Below, piece by piece: positions 26,244-34,375 of a stretch of DNA of 64,000 nucleotides (position 1 is its first letter; each line of letters begins with the position of its first letter). The DNA is from Niveispirillum fermenti (GTDB lineage Bacteria > Pseudomonadota > Alphaproteobacteria > Azospirillales > Azospirillaceae). The DNA lies in NCBI RefSeq assembly GCF_048066175.1, contig NZ_JBLTXA010000006.1, positions 62,001 to 126,000 on the forward strand, read 5' to 3'. The position numbers were made by a program, and so were the translations under genes. Under the pieces are notes generated by a model. The model made no database searches, was not told the DNA's origin, and worked only from the letters and a program-made list of their open reading frames with translations.

Positions 26244-26560
26244 GGCGCGACTGCTGCTTTCAAACGGTGGTGGAAAAGAACGGTGGTGAACAAGACATGA
26301 AGCGGTGAAACGGCACGGGCGGGCCACCGCCTGCCGGCGGTCGTCCCGTCGATGCGCACACCACACCGACAGCCTCTCCCTGTCAAGACATGGCATCGAT
26401 ATGGGAGCCAGTACCGACCCGGCCACTGCGACCCGCCCGCCCTTCCGCTGCGGCAGGAACGGCACACAAAAGCAGGAACGGCACACAGAAAGGGAATAGA
26501 TGCCTGAACTACCGATAAAGCCTTTGTCTGGCGGGCAGCGGGGATGCTACCAGAACCCTC
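26244..26560. other. Divergent promoter region between aspS and rnd
   Basis: This 317-bp region has a minus-strand TTGACA (26381-26386) with only a poor -10 at the right spacing. It also has a 16-bp direct repeat (GCAGGAACGGCACACA at 26453 and 26472, period 19) and a 10-bp direct repeat (AACGGTGGTG) near 26263 and 26279. No gene was seen. Confidence 0.5.
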
Positions 26561-27715
26561 ATGACTCTGATCACGACCACCGAAGACCTGTCTGCCTTCA
26601 TCGACCGTATCCGGGACGCCGATTACGTCACTGTCGACACGGAATTCATGCGGGAAAAGACCTATTGGCCGCAGCTTTGCCTGGTACAGGTCGCCGGGCC
26701 CGATGAAGCCGCCGCCATTGATCCGCTGGCCCCCGGGATCGACCTTTCGCCCCTGTTCGCGCTGATGGCCGATCCGGCGGTGCTGAAGGTGTTCCATGCG
26801 GCCCGGCAGGACCTGGAAATCTTCGTCAACCTGATGGGGTCGGTGCCCGCCCCGCTGTTCGACACCCAGGTGGCGGCCATGGTCTGCGGCTTCGGTGATT
26901 CGGTCGGCTATGAGACGCTGATCACCAAGCTGACGCCGGCCCGCATTGACAAGTCCAGCCGTTTCACCGACTGGTCGCACCGGCCGCTGACCGACCGGCA
27001 GTTGCAATATGCGCTGTCAGACGTGACCTATCTGCGTCCGGCCTATGAGAAGATCCGCGCCAAGCTGAACCGCACGGGGCGGGAGGCCTGGCTGGCGGAC
27101 GAGATGGGGATCCTGACCGATCCGGCCACCTACCGGACGGAGCCGGAGGATGCCTGGAAGCGCCTGAAGGTCCGCACCGAAAAGCCGCGCTTCCTCGCCA
27201 TCCTGAAAGAGGTGGCGGCCTGGCGCGAACGGGAGGCGCAGCGCAAGAACCTGCCGCGCAACCGCGTGCTGCGGGATGAGGCGCTGATGGAGATCGCGGC
27301 GCACGCGCCCGGCAATGTCGATGACCTTGGACGCACGCGCGGCCTCGGCACCGGCATGGCGCAGGGACGCTACGGCACCGAATTGCTGGCCGCCATCAAG
27401 ACGGCGCAGGCCATTCCCGACAGCGCCCTGCCACGGCCGGAACCGCGCGTGGAACCCGCCCCCGGCATCGCGCCCATCGTGGAATTGCTGCGCGTGCTGC
27501 TGAAGATGGTCTGCGACGACAATGACGTGGCCAGCCGGCTGGTTGCCAACGCCGCCGACCTGGAAGCCATCGCGGGGGACGATGATGCCGATGTCCCGGC
27601 CCTGAGGGGCTGGCGCCGGGACGTGTTCGGGGAAGCCGCCCTGCGCCTTAAGCACGGCAAGCTGGCCCTGGCCATCGCCGGCAAAAAGGTCAAGATGGTC
27701 GATCTGGCCAAGTGA
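26561..27715 (+). CDS. rnd: Ribonuclease D
   Basis: This 384-aa 3-prime exonuclease, which trims tRNA and other stable RNA precursors, has the DEDDy core: VDTEFMREKTYWPQLCLVQ (Exo I), VFHAARQDLEIFVNLMG (Exo II) and YALSDVTYLRPAYEKI (Exo III with the catalytic Tyr). HRDC-type helical regions follow (REREAQRKNLPRNRVLRDEA). The length is normal. The start ATG is at 26561. It stands alone, divergent from aspS. Confidence 0.95.
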   Translation: MTLITTTEDLSAFIDRIRDADYVTVDTEFMREKTYWPQLCLVQVAGPDEAAAIDPLAPGIDLSPLFALMADPAVLKVFHAARQDLEIFVNLMGSVPAPLFDTQVAAMVCGFGDSVGYETLITKLTPARIDKSSRFTDWSHRPLTDRQLQYALSDVTYLRPAYEKIRAKLNRTGREAWLADEMGILTDPATYRTEPEDAWKRLKVRTEKPRFLAILKEVAAWREREAQRKNLPRNRVLRDEALMEIAAHAPGNVDDLGRTRGLGTGMAQGRYGTELLAAIKTAQAIPDSALPRPEPRVEPAPGIAPIVELLRVLLKMVCDDNDVASRLVANAADLEAIAGDDDADVPALRGWRRDVFGEAALRLKHGKLALAIAGKKVKMVDLAK

Positions 27716-27751
27716 CCCGGTTGCCGGCAGGCCTGGGCCGACCGGCAACCG

Positions 27752-27849
27752 CGACGATGGCACCCTGACAATGGCACCCTGACAATGGCACCCTAACGAC
27801 GGCCCCCTGACGACGGCACCCCAATCACGCCACCCCAATGATGGTTCCC
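27752..27849. repeat. Seven degenerate 14-bp tandem repeats
   Basis: Seven 14-base units end in CCC (27752-27765, then every 14 bases to 27849). The consensus is TGACGATGGCACCC; units 2 and 3 are identical and the outer units diverge. They lie between the convergent rnd and DUF1244 genes and are not coding. Confidence 0.85.
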
Positions 27850-27882
27850 TTGTCGTGATTGGGCCTCTGGGAGGAGGCCTCG

Positions 27883-28179
27883 TCACGAATGGGGATTGGC
27901 CTTGGCGAAGGCGGCCTTCTGATCGGCCGTTGCTTCCTTCTGATGCCGGGCCTTCCATTCCTCATAGGGCATGCCATAGACGCGCTCGCGCGCCTCATCC
28001 TGGCTGACGGCCTGCCCCCGTTCGTCCGCGGCAGCCTTGTACCATTTGGACAGGCAGTTGCGGCAGAAGCCGGCCAGGTTCATCAGGTCGATATTCTGGA
28101 CATCCGTCCGCTCCTGAAGATGCGCCACCAGCCGGCGAAAAGCCGCCGCTTCCAGTTCAATGCGCGTCTGCTCGTCCAT
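27883..28179 (-). CDS. DUF1244 family protein
   Basis: This 98-aa protein has the family core (AFRRLVAHLQERTDVQNIDL, then MNLAGFCRNCLSKWYKAAAD) and C-terminal YGMPYEEWKARHQ. The CRNCLSKW segment with two cysteines is a conserved feature. Function is not established; the family is widespread in alpha- and gammaproteobacteria. The start MDEQTRIELEAAAF fits the family. It is divergent from a small orphan gene at 28378. Confidence 0.9.
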   Translation of the reverse strand: MDEQTRIELEAAAFRRLVAHLQERTDVQNIDLMNLAGFCRNCLSKWYKAAADERGQAVSQDEARERVYGMPYEEWKARHQKEATADQKAAFAKANPHS

Positions 28180-28199
28180 GTCTGTTTCCTCGGCAACGA

Positions 28200-28377
28200 T
28201 GGAGCAGCCTATATGGGTCGCTGATCATCTTTCTATAAGAGAAATAATCTTAAATTTTAGTTGAGTATAATTGATCAAATTCCCTATTGCAGTCTCGCTA
28301 TAACTATGCAAGATCGACGTCAAGTTCAAAAACCTATCCAAAAGTATCAACCGAATCTTTACCAAATGGAGAGGCCG
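28200..28377. promoter_or_regulatory. AT-rich promoter region upstream of the 57-aa gene
   Basis: This AT-rich stretch contrasts with its surroundings. It includes a perfect TATAAT (28266-28271) on the plus strand, without a good TTGACA at 17-bp spacing. Transcription toward the 28378 gene is plausible, with a leader of about 100 bases. Confidence 0.4.
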
Positions 28378-28551
28378 ATGGTCGTCGACATGCGCACCCG
28401 CTTGCCCTACAGCCACATCACCAGCCATGCCGCCACGCTCAGCCTGCATGCGGAGCGTCTGAACCAATGCGCGGCTGATCTTTCCACCGCGCTGTTGGCC
28501 TTGCAGTCTCTGGATGTCCGTGGGCTGATGGCGGATATTGAAAACGATTGA
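28378..28551 (+). CDS. Small hypothetical protein (57 aa)
   Basis: The ORF starts MVVDMRTRLPYSHITSHAAT and continues as one amphipathic helical segment (LHAERLNQCAADLSTALLAL) to an acidic end MADIEND. A good GGAGAGG sits about 4 bases before the ATG at 28378; the same frame is open up to 28261 but that part is the AT-rich leader. I recognise no family. It is probably a real small gene because of the ribosome-binding site and codon use. Confidence 0.55.
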   Translation: MVVDMRTRLPYSHITSHAATLSLHAERLNQCAADLSTALLALQSLDVRGLMADIEND

Positions 28552-28594
28552 CGGTCCCCCGCGGGATCGACCGCCCGTAGCCGGCAGGGGTGGG

Positions 28595-29371
28595 CTATGC
28601 CCGGCTGGCCAGCACAGCCGGCAGCAGCCGGGCCAGCCGTTCCGCCCAGGCGCCGGCTCCGGCGGCATCCGCGATCAGATCCTGGCGGATTTCCAGCATC
28701 AGGACGGGCAGACCGGCCTTTTCCCCATGATGGATGATGGTGAAGTCGGTGCCCGTGCGGGCGCTGTAAGGCTCGTTATCGCCCACCACCAGGTCCGGTT
28801 CGGCGCGCAGCGCCTCCAGCATGGGCAGGGCCAGACCGCCATCGCGGTTCCATAGCACGCCGACATGCCAGGGTCGGCGAAACCCGTTCATCTGTGGTGT
28901 GAAACTGTGGATGGAGATCAGGACCGGAGACTGCCCCCGCGCGGCGATATGCTGGCGCGCCGCGCTGATGGCGTCGTGATAAGGGTGGTAAAACGCTTCC
29001 AGTCGCTGTATCCGCGCGCTTTCCGAAAGGACCGCATTGGCCGGCACCGGTGTCCCGTCGCTGATCGCGGGCATCAGGGTCGGGCTGTCCGGCCAGCGGT
29101 TGCAATCCACGACCAGCCGCGAATAGACCGACAGCACGGCCGTGGCATCCAGCCGCCGGGCCAGTTCCTCCGTCACGGCCGCCGCCCCGATATCCCAACC
29201 GATATGACGGTCCAGGTCGGCCGGCTCGACGCCCAGCCCATGCAGGGCGGCGGGCACGGCCTTGCCGGCATGGTCACAGACCAGCAGCAGCGGGCTGGCC
29301 CCATCGGGGTTGATCACGCGGACGGGTGCCGGATCGGCGGCGGACAGGAAGGAGGGGGCGGCGATATCCAT
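28595..29371 (-). CDS. N-formylglutamate amidohydrolase family protein
   Basis: This 258-aa protein has the family core: LLLVCDHAGKAVPAALHGLG (metal ligand His), DLDRHIGWDIGAAAVTEELA, VVDCNRWPDSPTLMPAISDG, LISIHSFTPQMNGF, and PVLMLEIRQDLI. Members hydrolyse N-formylglutamate to glutamate and formate, or act on related compounds. There is no hut cluster nearby, so the substrate is open. An earlier ATG at 29419 is possible; AGGGTGG precedes the one I use. It follows the aldehyde-dehydrogenase-like gene on the same strand with a 76-base gap. Confidence 0.85.
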   Translation of the reverse strand: MDIAAPSFLSAADPAPVRVINPDGASPLLLVCDHAGKAVPAALHGLGVEPADLDRHIGWDIGAAAVTEELARRLDATAVLSVYSRLVVDCNRWPDSPTLMPAISDGTPVPANAVLSESARIQRLEAFYHPYHDAISAARQHIAARGQSPVLISIHSFTPQMNGFRRPWHVGVLWNRDGGLALPMLEALRAEPDLVVGDNEPYSARTGTDFTIIHHGEKAGLPVLMLEIRQDLIADAAGAGAWAERLARLLPAVLASRA

Positions 29372-29447
29372 ACCACCCTGCTTATCGTAAATCCCCGTGG
29401 CCGTCACCGGTTCAGGCATCCCGTCCGGCCAGCCGGATGGACGGATA

Positions 29448-30833
29448 TCAGCGGACCAGCCGCCGCCACAGCCTGGCCAGACCGTCCAGCGGCCCGCGGC
29501 GATAGATCATGCGCGGCTGGCTGAACCGGCGGATCCCCGGCTCTCCATGATAGGCAGCGATGCCGGCGCAGACCGGGTTCCCTTGTGCATCCCGCCATTG
29601 CGTGCCGTTGACCATGATACTGCCGGCCCGCACACGGTCCAGCACGAAACCGACATCCGGTTCGTGCCGGCTGAACAGGTAAAGGGCGGGTGGACGGGGG
29701 CGGCCATTCACCATGGCCACGGCCTCATCCAATGCGCCATAGGATAGAAGCGGCAGCAAGGGGCCATGGACTTCGCGCGACATCACCTCGGCCTCCTCCA
29801 TCACGGGCCAAAGCAGGGTGGGTGCCAGCTTGCGCGACCCCGGCTCCGGCCCCTCTCCCCCGGGATGGATGGCATAGGCCCGCGCGCCCCACCGGCGCGC
29901 ATCGTCGATCATGCCCAACAAATCCTGATAATGCTTATCTGTTACGATAGCGGAATAATTTGATCTCCGCAGAGAGGGATAAAGAGAAATTGTTGCTTTC
30001 TCGAAATGATTTATGAAATCCAGTTCGCTCCCGGCCGGCAGCAGCACATGGTCGGGTGCGGCCCCCGTCTGCCCGGCATCGGCCAGTTTGGCGGCGGCGA
30101 TCTGCGCCGCCGCCAGGGCCAGCGGATAGCCGGGGGTGACGATCACCGGGTTCTTTCCGCCCAATTCCAGCGTGACGGATGCCGGATTGTCGGCGGCGGC
30201 CCGCATCACCTGCCGGCCATTGCCGGCCCATCCCGTGAAATGCACATGGTCCACCGCCGTCTGGCAGATGGCCTGCGCCGTGTCGGCTCCGCCGCCGGCC
30301 ACGGCCATTTCCGACGGTGTGAACGTCTCCGCCAGCAGGCGTTCCAGCAGGATGGCCGTGCGCGGCGCCTGTTCGGACGGTTTCAGCAGCACGCGGTTGC
30401 CGGCGGCGATGGCGGCGGCAACCGGGACCAGGGCGCGCTGCACGGGGTCGTTGCGGGACGTGATGATGGCGACCACCCCCAGCGGCTCCCATTCCATGCC
30501 ACCGCGCGGCAGCCAGTGCCGTGCCCGTCGCCGGCAAAGGCGGGCCAGGTTGCGGATCGCCTCATGACTGGGCCTGATGCCGGCATCGGGGCGGACATGG
30601 CCCGGCGGGTGCCCGAAATCCGCCGCCATCGCCTCGGTCAGCGATGCCTCGTAATGCCGCAATGTGCCGGCCAGCCGGTCCAGCACCTCTGCCCGCCGGT
30701 CGATGGCGATGCCGCCTTCACGGCGCCAGCCTTCCCGCAGATGGGACAGCGCCGCCACCAGCCGCTTGTCGGCGGCACTGGCCGGCCGCTGGCGTGCCAG
30801 GGCGGAGGGGAACTCGATGACGGCGTCGGCCAT
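29448..30833 (-). CDS. Aldehyde-dehydrogenase-like protein lacking the catalytic cysteine
   Basis: This 461-aa protein has the overall ALDH fold of the coniferyl-aldehyde group: EPLGVVAIITSRNDPVQRA, RVLLKPSEQAP, VTLELGGKNPVIV and AYHGEPGIRRFSQPRM. The catalytic loop normally reads GQxCxxPDxVL; here it is GQTGAAPDHVLL, with Gly257 (GGG, 30063-30065) in place of the nucleophilic Cys. The FTGS nucleotide motif is FTGW and the PWN motif is SRN, while the general-base Glu (E223) and the Asn are kept. It is therefore probably not an active dehydrogenase. The frame is intact. Residues after the active site are encoded by AT-rich rare codons (29915-30022), unlike the rest. The start has AGGGAG upstream. 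It lies upstream of the formylglutamate amidohydrolase. Confidence 0.85.
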   Translation of the reverse strand: MADAVIEFPSALARQRPASAADKRLVAALSHLREGWRREGGIAIDRRAEVLDRLAGTLRHYEASLTEAMAADFGHPPGHVRPDAGIRPSHEAIRNLARLCRRRARHWLPRGGMEWEPLGVVAIITSRNDPVQRALVPVAAAIAAGNRVLLKPSEQAPRTAILLERLLAETFTPSEMAVAGGGADTAQAICQTAVDHVHFTGWAGNGRQVMRAAADNPASVTLELGGKNPVIVTPGYPLALAAAQIAAAKLADAGQTGAAPDHVLLPAGSELDFINHFEKATISLYPSLRRSNYSAIVTDKHYQDLLGMIDDARRWGARAYAIHPGGEGPEPGSRKLAPTLLWPVMEEAEVMSREVHGPLLPLLSYGALDEAVAMVNGRPRPPALYLFSRHEPDVGFVLDRVRAGSIMVNGTQWRDAQGNPVCAGIAAYHGEPGIRRFSQPRMIYRRGPLDGLARLWRRLVR

Positions 30834-30903
30834 GGCGCAGCTCCCTTGTTCCGGGCGCCTTTCCGGGCAGCCCGACGGTCGCAACAGGGCACCGGGCCCG
30901 CCA

Positions 30904-31425
30904 TCAGCCGCGCCGGAAGCGCTCCACCTTCATAATCCGGTATCCCAGGGACGGCGGGAAGCGCGGTTCGGCCCGATAGCGGGCATCTCGGTCGGTCGTT
31001 CCCGGAATAATATAGGTACGGCCGTTGGCCCATTCCACGGCTGTTTCCGACGGCAGCGGCGCGCCCGTCCCCCCGGCATTGACGACCGTCACCTCCCAAA
31101 GCCGGCCATAGGCCAGCGTGGCACGGTCCAGCATGAAAAGGCGCTGCTTGGGCGCCTCCGCCAGGGCGAGGATTTCCGCCTCCACCTGCTCCCGCGCGGC
31201 GACCAGTTCGCCCAGGCCGGCCCGGCCCTTGGACAGTTCATCCTCCACCTGCGCAATCAGGGTGCGCAGCGTGTTGCAGGCCACGTCCAGGCGGTGATGC
31301 TCTTCCTCCACCGTGCGCAGGTCGCGCTGATACTGGCCGACATCCGTTTCGATCTTGCGCATCACGGCGGCGGCGTAGGCCACCGACACCAGCATCAACA
31401 GGACAAGCCCGACCTGGATCAACAT
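30904..31425 (-). CDS. Membrane-anchored coiled-coil protein
   Basis: This 173-aa protein has an N-terminal membrane helix (LIQVGLVLLMLVSVAYAAAV), a coiled coil of about 70 residues (KIETDVGQYQRDLRTVEEEH and AQVEDELSKGRAGLGELVAA), and a C-terminal globular part with AVEWANGRTYIIPG and RFPPSLGYRIMKV. I recognise no family. It is the second gene of a pair, 6 bases downstream of a similarly built protein, so the two probably act together at the inner membrane. Confidence 0.7.
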   Translation of the reverse strand: MLIQVGLVLLMLVSVAYAAAVMRKIETDVGQYQRDLRTVEEEHHRLDVACNTLRTLIAQVEDELSKGRAGLGELVAAREQVEAEILALAEAPKQRLFMLDRATLAYGRLWEVTVVNAGGTGAPLPSETAVEWANGRTYIIPGTTDRDARYRAEPRFPPSLGYRIMKVERFRRG

Positions 31426-31431
31426 GGCCGC

Positions 31432-31992
31432 TCACTCCGCCGCGATGGCCGCCTGACTGGCGGGCACGGCCTTGGACAGGCTGAAGCCGCCATCAGGCGG
31501 GAATTGGGTGCGGGCCATGCGGTTGGCATCATCGGCATTCTCCGCCCAGATCTCCACGACATGGCGCAGGGCGCGGAAACGGCAATCCTTGATGGTGTTC
31601 TGGTTGATGGTCAGCACGCTGCCCAGTGTCATCTGCACCACGAACAGCCGGCGGGATGCGGACGGCTCGCCCAGTTCATGCACGACGATGTAATTCTCTT
31701 CGCCCGCGGCCTTCAGGCGGCGCTGCGCATCGGCCAGTTGGGTCGATGCGGCCTTGCGCTCCACCTCCGTCTGACGGACGGCCTCCTGCGCATCGCGGTA
31801 GGCCTTGGTCAGTTCCTCCTGCTTGCGGGACAGGTCGCGGTTGCTTTCACCGATACGGGCGATGTGGGCGCGCCGGGAATAATAGAGGACCTGCCGGACC
31901 AGCGCGATGCTGACAGCGCCGATGGCGCTCAGCAAGGCAACGACGAAGAGGACGACATTGATTTCCAAAGCGGCAATTCCGTCTGACGTCAT
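31432..31992 (-). CDS. Membrane-anchored coiled-coil protein
   Basis: This 186-aa protein has an N-terminal membrane helix (INVVLFVVALLSAIGAVSIA), a basic stretch, a long coiled coil (NRDLSRKQEELTKAYRDAQE and AVRQTEVERKAASTQLADAQ) and a C-terminal domain with ENYIVVHELGEPSASRRLFV and RALRHVVEIWAENADD. The frame is open to 32085, but I use ATG 31992 (MTSDGIAALEINV) because the upstream part is unlike a signal or membrane segment. It is coupled to the 30904 gene; both look like partners in an envelope complex of unknown role. Confidence 0.65.
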   Translation of the reverse strand: MTSDGIAALEINVVLFVVALLSAIGAVSIALVRQVLYYSRRAHIARIGESNRDLSRKQEELTKAYRDAQEAVRQTEVERKAASTQLADAQRRLKAAGEENYIVVHELGEPSASRRLFVVQMTLGSVLTINQNTIKDCRFRALRHVVEIWAENADDANRMARTQFPPDGGFSLSKAVPASQAAIAAE

Positions 31993-32088
31993 GCTGTGGC
32001 CGACCACCACGACCGCACCTGCTAACGCGGCGAGGTCGAGTGTAACACCCGCAGGACGGCTTGTCGCGCATTGCAACCTAACCAAAAG

Positions 32089-32937
32089 TTAGGGCGGGCC
32101 GAACCGCAGGTCCAGCCCGGCCCGCTGCAGCGCGGCAGGCCATTGCGGGCCTGTCAGGCAGGCCATTTCCACCTGCCGCGCGCCGACCACGGGGTCGAGC
32201 GTGGCCAGTTCATCGTCGGGCAGGGCGGGATGCACCATCAGCAATCCGCCATCGCCCATACGCGCCAGAAAGCGTGGCAGCAGGCGTGGGAAATCCCCCC
32301 GGAAACCATGGATGCCGGAAAAGCCGCGATTGACGGTCAGGCCCGCGGTGCGCGCATCCTCCGCCATGCCCCGCGCCAGGGCGGCAATGAACAGCGCCTT
32401 GCCCGCTGCCACCCCACGCGCGACGATGCGCCCCGCCCCCTCATGACAATCGCGGACCCAGACGCCGCCGGCCGGATAGCGCCGGGCCACCGCCGCCAGG
32501 ACCAGGGGGCGAATGCCGGGCAGAAGATGCACATGTTGATGCCCGTCGACGAAATGCGGCGGACGGCCCATCGCGGCCTCGAAACCGTCCAGCTGCCGGT
32601 CGATCTCCGCCGCCAGTTCGGCCTGCATCGCCGGCGCGTGCAGTCTGCCGGCATGCGACAGCAGCAGCCAGCGGCCCAGCGCCGGAAAGCGCCCGTCCGG
32701 GCACAGGACCGGCATCGGCCCCAGCGGCATCAGCGACCCCGTCAGGGTGAGATGCAGGCCGGTCTGGAACCCGTCCGGCATGTCCCGCAGACCGGCCGCG
32801 TCGTGCCGCCAGCGCGGGCTGGGCACCATGGCCCCCGTGCCCGACAGCCGCCGACGCCGGCCCAGGTCCAGGATGGCCGCCGTCACCCCAGCCGACAGGG
32901 CGTAATCGTCGGCGATGACCAGGACCGACGGGGCCAT
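32089..32937 (-). CDS. ChbG/HpnK family polysaccharide or sugar-amide deacetylase
   Basis: This 282-aa protein of the YdjC superfamily has the metal-binding ADDYALSAGV at the N-terminus, GLHLTLTGS, and VDGHQHVHLLPGIRPLVL with the metal ligand histidines. Members deacetylate chito-oligosaccharides (ChbG) or act in hopanoid side-chain synthesis (HpnK). No hopanoid genes lie nearby, so the substrate is unknown. It is 9 bases after an ABC ATPase gene on the same strand, which may point to a shared glycan or lipid role. Confidence 0.85.
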   Translation of the reverse strand: MAPSVLVIADDYALSAGVTAAILDLGRRRRLSGTGAMVPSPRWRHDAAGLRDMPDGFQTGLHLTLTGSLMPLGPMPVLCPDGRFPALGRWLLLSHAGRLHAPAMQAELAAEIDRQLDGFEAAMGRPPHFVDGHQHVHLLPGIRPLVLAAVARRYPAGGVWVRDCHEGAGRIVARGVAAGKALFIAALARGMAEDARTAGLTVNRGFSGIHGFRGDFPRLLPRFLARMGDGGLLMVHPALPDDELATLDPVVGARQVEMACLTGPQWPAALQRAGLDLRFGPP

Positions 32938-32946
32938 GACCGCCGC

Positions 32947-33939
32947 TTATGCCGCAGGCGCGCGGGTAAGCTGCAGGAACACGTCCTCCAGGTCGCTTTC
33001 CACCATGGACAGGTCCTTCACGGCCAGTCCCGCCGCGGCCATGGCCCCCAGCAGGTCGGCGACGCGGGTCTCGCTGGGCTTGTAATGGACGACCAGCCGG
33101 CGCGGGGTCTCCAGCTTCGCGTCGAAGGCGGCGAACGCGGGGGGCACGGTGGCCAGGTCGGCATCCAGCGTGACCACCATCTCCTTGCTGTCCAGCCGGC
33201 CCAGCAGGTTCTCCGTCGACTCGCACGCCACCACCTGGCCGTGGTTGACGATGGCGATGGTGTCGCAAAGCTCCTGCGCCTCTTCCAGGTAATGGGTGGT
33301 CAGCACGATGGTGGTGCCGGCCCGGTTCAGTTCGCGCACATGGGCCCACAGGCTCTGCCGCAATTCCACATCCACGCCGGCCGTCGGCTCGTCCAGCACC
33401 AGGACGGGCGGGGCATGCACCATGGCCTTGGCCACCATCAGGCGGCGGCGCATGCCACCGGACAGGGTGCGGGCATAGGCGTTGGCCTTGTCCTTCAGGC
33501 CCACGGCCTCCAGCAGGGCGTCGGTCTGCCGCTCTGCCTTGGGCACACCATAAAGGCCGGCCTGCAGGTCCAGGATCTCCCGCGGGGTGAAGAACGGATC
33601 CAGGTTCAGTTCCTGCGGCACGATGCCGATGGCGGCGCGGGCCGAGCGGGCATGCTCATCGATATCGATACCCCAGATGCTGGCCTTGCCGCTGGTCTTG
33701 TTCACCAATCCGGCCAGGATGTTGATGAAGGTGCTCTTGCCGGCGCCGTTGGGCCCCAGCAGGCCATAGATCGACCCCCGCGGGATCGACAGGGTGATAC
33801 CCTTCAACGCCTCCTTCGGCGGGGCCTTGGCAGTGCCGGCATAGGTTTTGCGCAGGTCGGTGACGGCGATGGCGGCGGCCGGTGCGCTGTCGGTGGCGGT
33901 GCCGGCGGACCGGCTCAGGCTGTCGGGCATTGTGACCAT
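32947..33939 (-). CDS. ABC transporter ATP-binding protein
   Basis: This 330-aa ATPase has Walker A GPNGAGKST, a Q-loop VPQELNLDPFFTPREI, the ABC signature LSGGMRRRLMVAKAM, Walker B VLVLDEPTAGVD and the H-loop TTHYLEEAQEL. The C-terminal extension (MVVTLDADLATVPPAFAAFD) is typical of DrrA/CcmA-like exporters (ABC-2 type). No permease gene is next to it; in ABC-2 systems one is normally adjacent. The N-terminal 30 residues are Ala/Ser-rich. Substrate is unknown. Confidence 0.9.
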   Translation of the reverse strand: MVTMPDSLSRSAGTATDSAPAAAIAVTDLRKTYAGTAKAPPKEALKGITLSIPRGSIYGLLGPNGAGKSTFINILAGLVNKTSGKASIWGIDIDEHARSARAAIGIVPQELNLDPFFTPREILDLQAGLYGVPKAERQTDALLEAVGLKDKANAYARTLSGGMRRRLMVAKAMVHAPPVLVLDEPTAGVDVELRQSLWAHVRELNRAGTTIVLTTHYLEEAQELCDTIAIVNHGQVVACESTENLLGRLDSKEMVVTLDADLATVPPAFAAFDAKLETPRRLVVHYKPSETRVADLLGAMAAAGLAVKDLSMVESDLEDVFLQLTRAPAA

Positions 33940-34130
33940 GTTCCGGACGGTGGGGCGACGGGCGTCGCTGCATACCCCCTGGCCTACACCCGCAACAACC
34001 GCCGGTCAATTTGCCGAACGGCAGGGGCGGCCGCCGGCCTTGCGCAAACCGGCGGCCGGAGTATGATGCGCCGCACCCGCCGAACCCGGATTTTCCCCGG
34101 ATTCCCTTCAAGACCATTCCCAAGGAACAG

Positions 34131-34325
34131 ATGACCATGCAGCCGGCCGAGACCATCTATATCGACGAAGACACCGTCGGCTGCGATGGCGGCGGCGGGG
34201 CGCTGGGTCATCCGCTGGTCTATCTGACGCTGGCCCCGCGGGGGGAGATCGACTGCCCCTATTGCGGCCGCCACTATGTACAGACGGCGGCCGGAAAGGC
34301 GGCCGGCGGCGGCCACGGCCACTGA
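34131..34325 (+). CDS. zf-CHCC zinc-finger protein (NDUFS6-like)
   Basis: This 64-aa protein has the CHCC finger: VGCDGGGGALGHPLVYLTLA (Cys and His ligands), then IDCPYCGRHYVQ (two Cys). This is the bacterial counterpart of the complex I zinc subunit NDUFS6 and is common in alphaproteobacteria. The ATG at 34131 has AAGGAACAG upstream. It is divergent from the ABC ATPase. Confidence 0.9.
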   Translation: MTMQPAETIYIDEDTVGCDGGGGALGHPLVYLTLAPRGEIDCPYCGRHYVQTAAGKAAGGGHGH

Positions 34326-34345
34326 TCTCCTCGCCTGCCCCCCGG

Positions 34346-34375
34346 CTTTCGGTTCAACCCCTTTCGGTTCAACCC
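34346..34375. repeat. Exact 15-bp tandem duplication at the CAP gene stop
   Basis: CTTTCGGTTCAACCC occurs twice in a row (34346-34360 and 34361-34375). The second copy spans the stop codon of the CAP-domain gene, so the duplication arose at the gene end. Confidence 0.9.

Noticed and set aside
27752..27849. A CRISPR array
   Set aside because: Units are 14 bp with no spacers between them; they are plain tandem repeats.
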